Shown here: positions 9,101-15,645 of the stretch, piece after piece
Layout of the letters: every line of letters starts with the position of its first letter
Position numbering within the stretch: the first letter of the stretch is position 1
IMG/VR virus record: IMGVR_UViG_3300036785_000806
Location: 1-31,925 of that record
DNA length: 31,925 nt
Source: a virus
Reading direction: 5' to 3' (one strand)
Position numbers and translations under genes: made by a program
Notes under the pieces: model-generated
The model's input: only the letters and a program-made list of their open reading frames with translations
Told to the model about the DNA's origin: nothing
The model's database searches: none

Positions 9101-10746
9101 GCGCAGCGCTTCTTCTCCTAGGTGCTGGACTTGCCTTGTTCGGGGCAGGAGCATTTCTTGCTGCTACAGCATTCCAAGTCATGGCGGCATCAGGAGTAGT
9201 TGGAGCATTGGCTATTGTCAAGGCGCTAGATATTATCGGGCAAGCTCTACCAAAACTAGCTGCTGATCTTGCTCTATTCGCAATCAATTTCGTCAAGAAT
9301 TTCTTGGCCGGTCTACCAGATCTTATTAAGGTCCTTGGTACGGTTCTTAACACGCTTGCTGACGTGCTAATCAAATTCATACCAAAGCTTGGGAAGCTTA
9401 TCCGAACGCTTCTTGACGAGGTATTCAAGATTATTCAAGAAGATTTCCCGAAAATTATTGAAACAGCCAATCAGATGATTCTTGCATTTCTGCAAGGTAT
9501 ATCCGATCATGTGGGAGAATTTGTAACTGTCGGGGTTGAGATTATAACCAACTTTATCAATGGGATTGCTGATAACATTGGACTGATTGCAGAAGCTGCA
9601 GTTAATTTGATTCTTGCTTTCCTTCAGGCAATTACAGATTCTTATGAGCAGATAATTGCCGGTGGATTGGCCATGCTTATGGCACTTCTTCAGGGTATAA
9701 CCGACAACATTACTTTGGTAATAGACACAGTTACCACAATCATCACGACGTTTATTCAAGCTATTACAGACAGCATTACACAAATCGTTGAAGCTGGCGT
9801 AACCATGATCGTCAAGCTCATCGAAGGTATTACCGCCGGTATTGTCAGGATTGTGGATGCTGTTGCGACGCTTATTGTGACTTTCCTTCAATCACTTGAA
9901 ACTCATATCGGAGAAATTATTGATGCCGGTGCGCATTTGATAATCAAGTTTATTGAAGGCCTTGGTACCAAAGCTGTAGAAATTGCCGCTGCCGCAACGA
10001 CAACTATTACCACGTTCATTGAAGCTTTGGGTAAAGATGCAGTTCAGCTCGCCGAAGCTGGGGCCAAAGTACTTGAGAAAACTCTTGAAGGTCTAACTGC
10101 TGCTATCACTACGCATGCACCGAAACTTAGAGAAGATTGTAAAGCACTTGGTTTGGCTATTGCTGATGGAATTACTTTGGGAATGGCCTCAAAGGTTGAA
10201 AAGGTGGCCGAAGGTGCAGCTAATTTAGCTAAGGGTGCGTTTGAACATGCCAAGAGCGCTGTTGGTGCATCTAGTCCGGCCAAAGCCTTTATCGGTCTTG
10301 GCCAAGATATGGGCGATGGTCTCGCTATAGGTTTGGGAGACACCACAGCAGTTGACAATAGTGCAGCTAATATGGCAAACAGCGCGGTTTCTAGTATCCG
10401 GGATAGTTTGAGCAAGGTTCCTGACATGCTTGTTGGTCTTGACAATATTGCTCCGGTTATCACGCCTGTAGTCGATTTGACAAACGTTATAAAGGCTGGT
10501 TCTGATATTTCCAGTTACTTCGGTACTGGTGTTATATCTCCAAATTCTTCTCTTACTCAGGCAGGTGCTATTTCGTCTTCAATCGTTCCATCTTCTCAGG
10601 ATACTGCTACTTCTATGCCACCAGTCCCAACTCAAGTTACGTTTGAGCAGACGATCAACGCTCCCACAGAGTTGACGACGAACGACATCTATCGTAACAC
10701 AAAGAGTCAAATTGTGTTGGCGAAAGAGGAGTTGAATATTTCATGA
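6163..10746 (+). CDS. Tape measure protein
   Basis: At 1,527 residues this is the longest gene in the window and has the composition of a siphovirus tape measure protein, which sets tail length and helps eject DNA. The N-terminal 330 residues carry the conserved phage tape measure region (AAQFAASGISAGADMTTSLR, ITNIDLQQFATRGLNAAAAL, GTLDYKTFANAMDQAFG). Residues about 620-1040 are very hydrophobic, with five or more roughly 60-residue repeats, each containing a motif like MSWEQMGKGLLGVGVGIALI. Residues about 1106-1303 are nine 22-residue repeats. The C-terminal part has a conserved GASSPAKAFIGLGQDMGDGL segment. It starts at GTG (6163 or 6166) inside the previous gene. Extending a tail of roughly 0.15 nm per residue would give about 230 nm; that factor is general knowledge, not measured here. 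Confidence 0.93.
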   Translation: MVASSVDNRVVSIRFDNANFEKNVASTIASLDKLEAKLDFKGASKGLDDIGTAAKNVDLGGMASGVEKIASKFNALGVIGFTAIQSITNSAIGFVTNFAKKDILEPIITGGTKRANNIEQAKFQFRGLGVDVDAAMQSALGAVKGTAYGLDEAAKAAAQFAASGISAGADMTTSLRGIAGTAAMTGSSFSDMAYLFTTSAASGKITNIDLQQFATRGLNAAAALGKQMGKSEQQIHAMATAGTLDYKTFANAMDQAFGSHATQANETYTGSLANMHAALARLGAAWFGPERTQMRDLFNALTPVIDNVTAALQPLIDAFLQMKGIATGSIISALGKLDFTNLTKAMPNFAEGFMNAFKGIQQVLGVVKDAFKEIFPPKTASTILSISEAFKSFSEHLKMGAETAGKLKSIFAGFFSVLSIGWEIIKGLALVFADLVAAIFPASKGFLTFGAGIGDALTKLKTFLVDGGRLHNFFVKLGEVLAAPIEFIRKLGKVISDFFSITISDKITSRFGDVKSGAESAGGAFSWLATTFSWVIDGLEKVGNYISTWFSHLGENLAKAMNSTDFNSAIDALNVGLLGGIVIMLRKFFKSGLKVDLTGGLLGKVNGMFDTLSKTLQSFQTKVKAEALMKIAEAIGLLTISIVVLSLIDSAALAKALTAIAVGFGELAATLEVLNRITTTSGGLKLAVIGAALIELAVAIDILSVSVAILGHMDPKQLAQGLVGIAVALGILIAATKILTADPGQMILAGLALVTMSTGLLILSGVVKIFSMMSWEQMGKGLLGVGVGIALIAAALNFMPTSGAIAGLGFIEVAVGLTILSKAVASFAKMSWTQMAKGLVGIGAGLAIIAVTMTLMPLTLPITAAGILVLSVALSIMAVAIEQMGKLSLGTIVKGLGSLAVMLLLLVVAVNAMSGGIVGAAAMIIVASALTIMAKVLETLAKLSIAQIVTGLIAIVGVLLVFAVAAIAMSEILPAMLALGAALLLLGAGLALFGAGAFLAATAFQVMAASGVVGALAIVKALDIIGQALPKLAADLALFAINFVKNFLAGLPDLIKVLGTVLNTLADVLIKFIPKLGKLIRTLLDEVFKIIQEDFPKIIETANQMILAFLQGISDHVGEFVTVGVEIITNFINGIADNIGLIAEAAVNLILAFLQAITDSYEQIIAGGLAMLMALLQGITDNITLVIDTVTTIITTFIQAITDSITQIVEAGVTMIVKLIEGITAGIVRIVDAVATLIVTFLQSLETHIGEIIDAGAHLIIKFIEGLGTKAVEIAAAATTTITTFIEALGKDAVQLAEAGAKVLEKTLEGLTAAITTHAPKLREDCKALGLAIADGITLGMASKVEKVAEGAANLAKGAFEHAKSAVGASSPAKAFIGLGQDMGDGLAIGLGDTTAVDNSAANMANSAVSSIRDSLSKVPDMLVGLDNIAPVITPVVDLTNVIKAGSDISSYFGTGVISPNSSLTQAGAISSSIVPSSQDTATSMPPVPTQVTFEQTINAPTELTTNDIYRNTKSQIVLAKEELNIS
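9478..10071 (+). repeat. Nine tandem 22-residue (66-base) repeats in the tape measure gene
   Basis: Reading the tape measure frame from 9478 gives nine successive 22-residue units without gaps, for example ITNFINGIADNIGLIAEAAV, LMALLQGITDNITLVIDTVT and ITTFIQAITDSITQIVEAGV. Each unit has hydrophobic residues at the same places and a central G/A-I-T-D-like turn. The DNA copies have diverged, so the repeat is clearest in protein. Gain or loss of a unit would change tail length in fixed steps. Confidence 0.85.
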
Positions 10747-11579
10747 AATTAACTTCCATCGAAATCCATATAAAAAATTCCACAGATATCATGGTTCTTA
10801 GTTTTCGTGATCCTACAAGACGTAATGCGTTTAATATCAAAGATATTACTGGGTTGGACGCAGAAAACATATTAGCTCAACCTCATGCAGGGACTAGCCA
10901 GACAGAAAAGTATTATACTCTTTATGCCCAAAAAAGAGATATTGTTTTTAAAATTGGCCTTAATCCCAGGCAAGGTGAGGGAGAATCTCATTCGGATCTC
11001 AGAGATGCCATATACAAAGCGGTTTCTTCTTCGAGGGCCAGTGAAGTAGAGATACATTTCAAGAACGGAACTGAACTAGTAGCTACTTTGTCCGGGTTTA
11101 TATCTAAGATCGAGGCCCCACACTTTACAAAGACGCAGGAAGTAACCCTCACAGTATCATGTAAGAATCCTATGTTGAAATCTCCTTATCCGGTACAAAT
11201 TGATGTGAAAGATCTAAATCCTTCATATACGATTATTTATGATGCTAGATCGACTTCCCCACATGGATTAACATATTCTGTCAGTTTATTTTCAGATTTG
11301 CCCGAAATGGTTTTTGGTTCTCCTGAAGGCGATTGGCATTTCGGTCTTGCTCCAACTGCAGTCGGTGGATTTCAGAGAAGCGATATTTTGCATGTCTCGA
11401 GTGAAGACCCAAAGGAAGTTTATCTCAATCGAGGCGCAAATAAATTGTATATTGCTGATGCTATTACACCTGGCTCTTCTTGGCCGATCGTATTTCCTGG
11501 GCACAATGTTTTCAAATTTGAAACGACACTTATTGTTTGGGAAGCGATTTCTTATCACCAGACGTATTGGGGTGTGTAA
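10743..11579 (+). CDS. Minor tail protein, distal-tail (Dit-like) candidate
   Basis: A 278-residue protein whose ATG overlaps the tape measure stop (ATGA). In siphoviruses the gene after the tape measure usually encodes the distal tail protein that joins the tube to the tip. Consistent features are a beta-rich sequence, an LRDAIYKAVSSSRASEVEIHF segment, a TVSCKNPMLKSPYPVQID segment about halfway along, and a C-terminal galectin-like-looking stretch (YLNRGANKLYIADAITPGSS). I do not recognise a diagnostic motif, so the name rests mainly on position and size. Confidence 0.6.
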   Translation: MKLTSIEIHIKNSTDIMVLSFRDPTRRNAFNIKDITGLDAENILAQPHAGTSQTEKYYTLYAQKRDIVFKIGLNPRQGEGESHSDLRDAIYKAVSSSRASEVEIHFKNGTELVATLSGFISKIEAPHFTKTQEVTLTVSCKNPMLKSPYPVQIDVKDLNPSYTIIYDARSTSPHGLTYSVSLFSDLPEMVFGSPEGDWHFGLAPTAVGGFQRSDILHVSSEDPKEVYLNRGANKLYIADAITPGSSWPIVFPGHNVFKFETTLIVWEAISYHQTYWGV

Positions 11580-11581
11580 AT

Positions 11582-12685
11582 ATGGACATTATCGTATTTA
11601 ATGATCTAGTAAATTTAACTTATATTCGATATGGTAAAATTGTCAATGATCTCACCAGTAAAATGTGGATTGAGCGATTTGATAAAGCAAGTGAGTTCAC
11701 ATTCACTGCTTCAGCCGCAGGTAATATTCAAAAAGTACTTCCAATTGGGGCATTGGTTTCACACGTTAATACTTCACAATTGATGATTGTTGAAAATCAT
11801 GAAATTGTCGATAATGCGGACAAAGATCCGATTATAAAAATTACAGGCAGAGGATACGAGACGTTTTTCGACAATAGAAGTGTTGGGACAGACCGAACTG
11901 CTTTCCCCCGATGGGCTAATGACCAATATCCTATTGCTGGTACTGAAGTTGGGAATCAAATTAAACTGTTATGGGATCATCATAATTATGGTTATAATCC
12001 AGGAGATAGTGTTCCAAATGTCTATGCGGTATGGAATGGAGTAAGTATTTCTCCTCCAGTCGCCAGAACTATTGAGCGAGGTCCTCTATACACACGTATG
12101 GAAGAGTTGGCAAAGATAGATAAGCTTGGAATAACGGCTCTTCGTCCTTTTGGACCAAACAGTAACAACACTTCAGCGACTCAAGTGATAATACTCATAC
12201 ATTCTGGGGTTGATAGAAGTCAAGAGGTTATGCTCTCATATGCTGCTGGTGATATTGTTGGAGCTGATTATCTTTGGAGCAATAAATTTGATAAAAATGC
12301 TGCTCTTGTGACCGGTAAATGGTTAGAGGTCATAATCAATCCGTCAGAAACCGGAGCTAGAAGACGAACAATGTACATCGAAGCAAAAGATATTGATAAT
12401 GCTTGGAATGATCCTCCTTCGACAAATGAAGATATATGGGCCATATCAGCAGCATTGGATCAACGTGGAAGAGAAATACTTAAATCTCAAAATCAAATCA
12501 TTCTTACAAAGGCTGAGACTTCAAAAGAAGGACTAAGCTCTTTTTACCGTAAAAATTACAATGTTGGAGATTTAATCAGTGTATATGGCCAATACAATGA
12601 TATTACTAAGATGCGTGTGACCGAATACGTGGAATTTGAGGATGAAAATGGTGAAAACGGATATCCAACACTTAACCTAGAATAG
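11582..12685 (+). CDS. ReqiPepy6 Gp37-like minor tail protein
   Basis: About 367 residues from the ATG at 11582, three bases after the previous stop; an ATG at 11537 would add 15 residues that overlap the upstream gene. The N-terminus IVFNDLVNLTYIRYGKIVND, the WIERFDKASEFTF segment, and later ITGRGYETFFDNR and RTIERGPLYTRMEELA match the Gp37-like domain named after Rhodococcus phage ReqiPepy6. The C-terminus has YNVGDLISVYGQYNDITKMR, a typical tail-hub ending. These proteins sit at the tail tip directly after the distal tail protein and probably form the hub. The ribosome site is weak (GGGGTG), consistent with coupling to the upstream gene. Confidence 0.75.
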   Translation: MDIIVFNDLVNLTYIRYGKIVNDLTSKMWIERFDKASEFTFTASAAGNIQKVLPIGALVSHVNTSQLMIVENHEIVDNADKDPIIKITGRGYETFFDNRSVGTDRTAFPRWANDQYPIAGTEVGNQIKLLWDHHNYGYNPGDSVPNVYAVWNGVSISPPVARTIERGPLYTRMEELAKIDKLGITALRPFGPNSNNTSATQVIILIHSGVDRSQEVMLSYAAGDIVGADYLWSNKFDKNAALVTGKWLEVIINPSETGARRRTMYIEAKDIDNAWNDPPSTNEDIWAISAALDQRGREILKSQNQIILTKAETSKEGLSSFYRKNYNVGDLISVYGQYNDITKMRVTEYVEFEDENGENGYPTLNLE

Positions 12686-12692
12686 GAATTTT

Positions 12693-12983
12693 ATGAATAA
12701 GAAAATTCTTCATATTTCTTTCTTAATTTTGATCTTTTTGTATATTGTCACCACATATGAAACTGGGATATATTACGGTGTAGAAATTGGTGGAGTGGTT
12801 TTAATTTTCATTGTCTATTTTGTATTATCGACTTGGTTTTCATCACCGCATTATGACGGTACTATGAATGTTATATCTGTAGATGGTAAAAAAGTAATCT
12901 CTCTCGAGTTGTATAAAGAGCCAGAAGAGTTAATAGTGATGAAAGATGTGTCTTTTAAAGTTGTAATTGATCCAAAGGAATAA
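12693..12983 (+). CDS. Small protein with two membrane segments, unknown function
   Basis: A 96-residue protein with TAGGA seven bases before its ATG. Two hydrophobic helices at about residues 5-20 and 27-47 are followed by a soluble C-terminal half (VISVDGKKVISLELYKEPEE) that looks like a small beta domain with alternating hydrophobic residues. It directly follows the tail-hub gene and is followed at once by a copy of the shared promoter motif. I do not recognise the family. A role at the cell envelope or in lysis is possible, but nothing specific supports it. Confidence 0.7.
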   Translation: MNKKILHISFLILIFLYIVTTYETGIYYGVEIGGVVLIFIVYFVLSTWFSSPHYDGTMNVISVDGKKVISLELYKEPEELIVMKDVSFKVVIDPKE

Positions 12984-13012
12984 TCGCAACATATACATGG
13001 GGTAATATGAGA
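12984..13012 (+). promoter_or_regulatory. Promoter motif copy A
   Basis: TCGCA at 12984, ACATG ending at 12999 and a -10-like TAATAT at 13003-13008. The distance from TCGCA to the -10 box is 19 bases, as in five other copies. The next gene starts 20 bases downstream. Confidence 0.65.
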
Positions 13013-13027
13013 GACAGAAAGGAAAAT

Positions 13028-13318
13028 ATGTTGAGATATTTCTTTAATGTGAATAAGGTTCTGAGCGTCGATTCAGAAATTAATGCAATTCTTAAAGAGA
13101 TGTCAACAATTGGAGTAAATTCATCGAATTATCCAACAATGATCGAGTATTATGAACAACTCAGTGCGGTCAAAGCAAGAGAAAATAAGCCGCATGTGAG
13201 TAAAGACACGATTGCCCTCATTGTTGGGAATTTGGTGGGGATTGTTCTGATTTTGATGTACGAGCAGAAGCACGTTTTAACGTCGAAAAGCTTGAACCGA
13301 GTTTTACAACTGAAGTAA
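13028..13318 (+). CDS. Small tail-anchored membrane protein, unknown function
   Basis: 96 residues from the ATG at 13028, which has GAAAGGA upstream; an in-frame ATG at 13007 lies in the promoter's -10 region and would be untranslated or leaderless. The N-terminal two thirds are helical (INAILKEM, YPTMIEYYEQLSAVKAREN). One hydrophobic segment, TIALIVGNLVGIVLILMYEQ, lies near residues 62-82, followed by a short basic tail. I have seen similar proteins (GNLxGI followed by YE) as hypothetical proteins in actinobacteriophages. It is a single-gene unit between promoter copy A and a terminator. Confidence 0.7.
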   Translation: MLRYFFNVNKVLSVDSEINAILKEMSTIGVNSSNYPTMIEYYEQLSAVKARENKPHVSKDTIALIVGNLVGIVLILMYEQKHVLTSKSLNRVLQLK

Positions 13319-13354
13319 TCAAAATAACCATCTATCTGTTTAAGAACACAACGG

Positions 13355-13393
13355 CCATGCAAGGTTTACAAAGGATCTTGCATGGTTTTTGTG
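13355..13393 (+). terminator. Rho-independent terminator
   Basis: A perfect 9-base-pair stem, CCATGCAAG (13355-13363) with CTTGCATGG (13377-13385), is followed by TTTTTGTGTTTTT. It ends the unit for the gene at 13028-13318. Confidence 0.85.
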
Positions 13394-13596
13394 TTTTTCG
13401 TTTTTATAACAAGCTTTTATTTTTTTCGAACCTTAAAAATCCCCCGGGGAAACTTTTTCCTAAACAATTTGAAAAAACGCCTTCTAGGATTCGTTCTAAG
13501 CCCTGCAAATTAAAAAGATGGGGTAAGCATCCAATAATTTGTAAAACAGGCGCAAATCATCTGAGAGGGGGTTATATTTCGATCTAAGCGATTATC
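13394..13596. other. Non-coding gap with small hairpins
   Basis: The gap between the terminator and promoter copy B has no gene with a ribosome site; the one open frame crossing it begins inside the terminator and has no protein-like pattern. It holds a CCCCGGGG palindrome near 13443-13450, a bulged hairpin with a TTCG loop near 13481-13500, and GATG/CATC arms near 13518-13532. It might be part of a short RNA or a regulatory site; the evidence is weak. Confidence 0.4.
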
Positions 13597-13625
13597 TCGC
13601 ATAAATTACATGTATTATAATGAGA
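13597..13625 (+). promoter_or_regulatory. Promoter motif copy B
   Basis: TCGCATAAATTACATG is followed by a perfect TATAAT at 13616-13621, with GAGA just after it. The TCGCA to -10 distance is 19 bases. No TTGACA-like box lies 17 bases upstream of the -10 box. It precedes the gene at 13646. Confidence 0.75.
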
Positions 13626-13645
13626 ACTAAACAAAGGAGGGTTTA

Positions 13646-13867
13646 ATGAATGAGGACATCAGCATTTGGCACAAGAGCTATGATGAGCTCTCAGCTGCCG
13701 ATCTTGTTAAAGTTACTGCTGCAACAGCTATCATATCGTATTTAACGGTGATATCTATTCCAGTGGTAATTTCAGGAATTGTCGGTGGCGTGAGCGAAAT
13801 CAAGGCTCGTCGCAAAATGAAGAAAGCCATCAAAGAATTGGAAACATCTTTGACAAAGGTTCAATGA
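13646..13867 (+). CDS. Small membrane protein, unknown function
   Basis: 73 residues with a strong ribosome site (AAAGGAGGG). A helical N-terminus (WHKSYDELSAADLVKVTAAT) leads into one long hydrophobic segment, about residues 27-48 (IISYLTVISIPVVISGIVGG), followed by a highly basic helix (KARRKMKKAIKELE). By the positive-inside rule the C-terminus should be cytoplasmic. It is a single-gene unit bounded by promoter copy B and a strong terminator. No family recognised. Confidence 0.75.
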   Translation: MNEDISIWHKSYDELSAADLVKVTAATAIISYLTVISIPVVISGIVGGVSEIKARRKMKKAIKELETSLTKVQ

Positions 13868-13869
13868 AT

Positions 13870-13899
13870 CCTAGGCCCCTACGGGGGCTTAGGTTTTTT
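13870..13899 (+). terminator. Rho-independent terminator with UACG tetraloop
   Basis: A 10-base-pair stem (13870-13879 with 13884-13893, one G-T pair) is closed by a C(TACG)G tetraloop and followed by six T residues. Promoter copy C begins only a few bases later. Confidence 0.9.
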
Positions 13900-13901
13900 C
13901 C

Positions 13902-13930
13902 TCGCATAAAATACATGGCTTATAATGAGA
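13902..13930 (+). promoter_or_regulatory. Promoter motif copy C
   Basis: TCGCATAAAATACATG with TATAAT at 13921-13926 and GAGA after it. The spacing is 19 bases, as in copies A, B, D, E and F. Confidence 0.75.
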
Positions 13931-13950
13931 GCTAACTAAGGAGAAATCAA

Positions 13951-14133
13951 ATGGAAAACGTTGTTAAGAATGAGACCCGTTTCGGTGGATTCAAGAAGTT
14001 CATCAGAGACCACAAGTTTGGGATGCTGGTCACCGCTGGTGCCGTTATTGGTACAGTGTTGATCGTCGCCAAAGCGAATGGATCTGAGGACTCTGAGTCA
14101 CTGATTCCGGATTCACTTGACGTCGTGGCCTGA
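13951..14133 (+). CDS. Small membrane protein, unknown function
   Basis: A 60-residue protein with AAGGAG upstream. A basic N-terminus (RFGGFKKFIRDHKFG) precedes one membrane segment, about residues 24-41 (MLVTAGAVIGTVLIVAKA), and the C-terminus is short and acidic (EDSESLIPDSLD). The charge pattern suggests the N-terminus is inside the cell. It stands alone between promoter copy C and its own terminator. I do not recognise the family. Confidence 0.7.
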   Translation: MENVVKNETRFGGFKKFIRDHKFGMLVTAGAVIGTVLIVAKANGSEDSESLIPDSLDVVA

Positions 14134-14156
14134 AAATCCACGGTTATTCAAAAGAA

Positions 14157-14197
14157 GGACTAAGTCCCCCAACAGGGATTTAGTTCTTTTTATTTTT
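14157..14197 (+). terminator. Rho-independent terminator
   Basis: A 12-base-pair stem pairs GGACTAAGTCCC (14157-14168) with GGGATTTAGTTC (14175-14186), with two G-T pairs and a six-base loop, followed by TTTTTATTTTT. It ends the 13951-14133 unit just before promoter copy D. Confidence 0.85.
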
Positions 14198-14200
14198 CCT

Positions 14201-14229
14201 TCGCATAAATTACATGCATTATAATGAGA
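14201..14229 (+). promoter_or_regulatory. Promoter motif copy D
   Basis: TCGCATAAATTACATG with TATAAT at 14220-14225 and GAGA after it, differing from copy B by one base between TCGCA and GAGA. Gene start is 22 bases downstream of the -10 box start plus its ribosome site. Confidence 0.75.
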
Positions 14230-14246
14230 ACTATGAAAGGAAAAAT

Positions 14247-14432
14247 ATGGCCGGTACAAAGACAAACAAGGCCCTTAACGATCTTGCAGACAGTCTACAC
14301 AAAATTGAAATGGCAATGCGTTCAACACTGAACAACGAAGAGTCAATGGAAATTTTAGTGGATGCGCTGCACGATTGCATAACGGCAATGGGTGGAATTC
14401 GTACACTAAATAAACTTGAGAATAGTTTGTAA
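14247..14432 (+). CDS. Small soluble helical protein, unknown function
   Basis: 61 residues from the ATG at 14247, which has GAAAGGAAAA upstream; an in-frame ATG at 14214 lies within the promoter and is rejected. The protein is predicted entirely helical by eye (NKALNDLADSLHKIEMAMRS, SMEILVDALHDCITAMGG) with no membrane segment. It is unusual here because its neighbours are membrane proteins. It has its own promoter (copy D) and terminator. No family recognised. Confidence 0.7.
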   Translation: MAGTKTNKALNDLADSLHKIEMAMRSTLNNEESMEILVDALHDCITAMGGIRTLNKLENSL

Positions 14433-14435
14433 AGG

Positions 14436-14463
14436 AGAGGACCTACGGGTCCTTTCTTTTTTT
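14436..14463 (+). terminator. Rho-independent terminator with UACG tetraloop
   Basis: AGGACC (14438-14443) pairs with GGTCCT (14448-14453) around a TACG loop, extendable by two pairs, followed by CTTTTTTT. It starts four bases after the stop codon of the preceding gene. Confidence 0.85.
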
Positions 14464-14476
14464 AAAAGGAGGATAA

Positions 14477-14623
14477 ATGAGTTACAGAACTAGATATCCA
14501 TATGCGATCACCGTACGAAAAAGATATGGGTTCTGGCATTTCTTAGGAGATGTCTTTATGATTTTCCTTACCTGCGGTCTTTGGTTGATTTATATTTTCA
14601 TTAGGGAGATGAGACAACAATAA
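14477..14623 (+). CDS. Very small membrane protein (48 residues)
   Basis: An AAAGGAGG ribosome site precedes the ATG at 14477. The protein starts MSYRTRYPYAITVRKRYGFW and has one hydrophobic segment, FMIFLTCGLWLIYIFIREM, ending in a short basic tail. Tryptophan-rich segments of this kind (LTxGLWLxxxF) are common in small actinobacterial and actinophage membrane proteins. The stop codon overlaps the next ATG (TAATG), so it is coupled to the gene at 14623. No promoter copy lies directly upstream, so it probably depends on read-through of the preceding terminator. Confidence 0.65.
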   Translation: MSYRTRYPYAITVRKRYGFWHFLGDVFMIFLTCGLWLIYIFIREMRQQ

Positions 14624-15360
14624 TGAACCTTCAATCCATATTTACAAACACAGTAAAACTAATCAAATCAAATTCACCTCTAATTTTTACTGCGCTTGGT
14701 ATTGGTGGAGTGCTTACAACGTCATATTTCGTAGCCAAAGGATCATTTGAAGCAGCTGATATTCTGATATCAGAAGATAATTTAAAATCGATGCCAAACA
14801 AAGAAAAAGTTAAGACAGTCTGGAAGTGTTATATTCCAGCCGGAATATCTGGAGTAGCGACTATTGGATGTATTGTTTGCTCGTCCAGAGCCAGTAACAA
14901 TCGTACAGTAGCGGCCATTACAGCATATTCTCTTACAGAGAGAGCATTCTCTGAGTATCGAGAACAAGTTGCTGAGCAATTTGGAAAAGGAAAAGAACAA
15001 AAAGTACGAGATGAAATAGCAAAAGATAGGGTTGCAAAACGTCCAGTTGGTTCTCAAGAGATAATCATCGCCGGATCTGGGCATGTTCTGTGTTGTGAGT
15101 TATATACAAATCGATATTTCAGAAGTGACATGGAGAAATTGAAAAGATCTCAAAATACGATCAATGCAAAAATTCTTAGTGAGTTATATGTAGCCCTTGA
15201 TGAGTTGTACGAGTTACTCGGATTGGATTCAACTTCGAATTCATCAATGGTTGGGTGGGATTCTGATAAATTACTGGAGTTGGAATTCTCTACTACAATT
15301 GCTGATAATGATGAACCTTGCTTAACATTCAACTACAACTATGTCAAACCCTTGAAATAA
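14623..15360 (+). CDS. DUF6353-like membrane protein, copy 1
   Basis: A 245-residue protein. Two hydrophobic segments lie near residues 20-39 (IFTALGIGGVLTTSYFVAKG) and 69-88 (YIPAGISGVATIGCIVCSSR), separated by a charged stretch. Then comes AFSEYREQVAEQFGKGKEQK, a linker, and a soluble C-terminal domain with ILSELYVALDELYELLGLD followed by SSMVGWD. The protein at 16715-17620 has the same order of elements, including EYRE and a GSVVGW motif, so they are paralogues. I believe both belong to DUF6353, a phage family of unknown role, but I cannot check this. The two-helix N-terminus suggests a membrane-anchored domain facing the cytoplasm. Confidence 0.75.
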   Translation: MNLQSIFTNTVKLIKSNSPLIFTALGIGGVLTTSYFVAKGSFEAADILISEDNLKSMPNKEKVKTVWKCYIPAGISGVATIGCIVCSSRASNNRTVAAITAYSLTERAFSEYREQVAEQFGKGKEQKVRDEIAKDRVAKRPVGSQEIIIAGSGHVLCCELYTNRYFRSDMEKLKRSQNTINAKILSELYVALDELYELLGLDSTSNSSMVGWDSDKLLELEFSTTIADNDEPCLTFNYNYVKPLK

Positions 15361-15365
15361 TGGTT

Positions 15366-15394
15366 TCGCACATTATACATGGGTTAATATGAGA
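15366..15394 (+). promoter_or_regulatory. Promoter motif copy E
   Basis: TCGCACATTATACATG with -10-like TAATAT at 15385-15390, spacing 19 bases, followed by GAGA. It precedes the 54-residue gene at 15406. Confidence 0.65.
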
Positions 15395-15405
15395 GAAAGG
15401 AACAA

Positions 15406-15570
15406 ATGAAGCAAATAAATATTTCAGTATTCCCAGCAGAGGACCCACGTCCGATTGAACATCAAATCGCCAGAGTGGTTGTCATGTCCGTTATAGGACT
15501 TGTCGCCACCACGGTTATTGGAAGTTTATACGACAAGGCTTTTCTGAAGGAAATGAAAGACAGTCTGTAA
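15406..15570 (+). CDS. Small membrane protein (54 residues)
   Basis: The ATG at 15406 has GAAAGGA upstream. The product starts MKQINISVFPAEDPRPIEHQ and contains one hydrophobic segment, about residues 24-41 (VVVMSVIGLVATTVIGSLY), followed by a charged tail (DKAFLKEMKDSL). It is a single-gene unit between promoter copy E and a strong terminator. No family recognised. Confidence 0.7.
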   Translation: MKQINISVFPAEDPRPIEHQIARVVVMSVIGLVATTVIGSLYDKAFLKEMKDSL

Positions 15571-15591
15571 ACATTTGAGGTTTCTCAAAAG

Positions 15592-15625
15592 CAGGATCTG
15601 TGCTACGGCATGGATTCTGTTTTTT
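15592..15625 (+). terminator. Rho-independent terminator with UACG tetraloop
   Basis: A 12-base-pair stem (15592-15603 with 15608-15619, three G-T pairs) closes on a C(TACG)G loop and runs into six T residues. It is the third terminator here with this tetraloop. Confidence 0.85.
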
Positions 15626-15645
15626 CACTATAGAAAAGGAACGAT

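Noticed and set aside
9367-9891. Minus-strand open frame (174 codons), Cys/Asn-rich
   Set aside because: Its apparent repeats are the reverse reading of the 22-residue tape measure repeats.
13357-13587. 76-residue open frame in the intergenic gap
   Set aside because: It begins inside a terminator hairpin, has no ribosome site and has no protein-like pattern.
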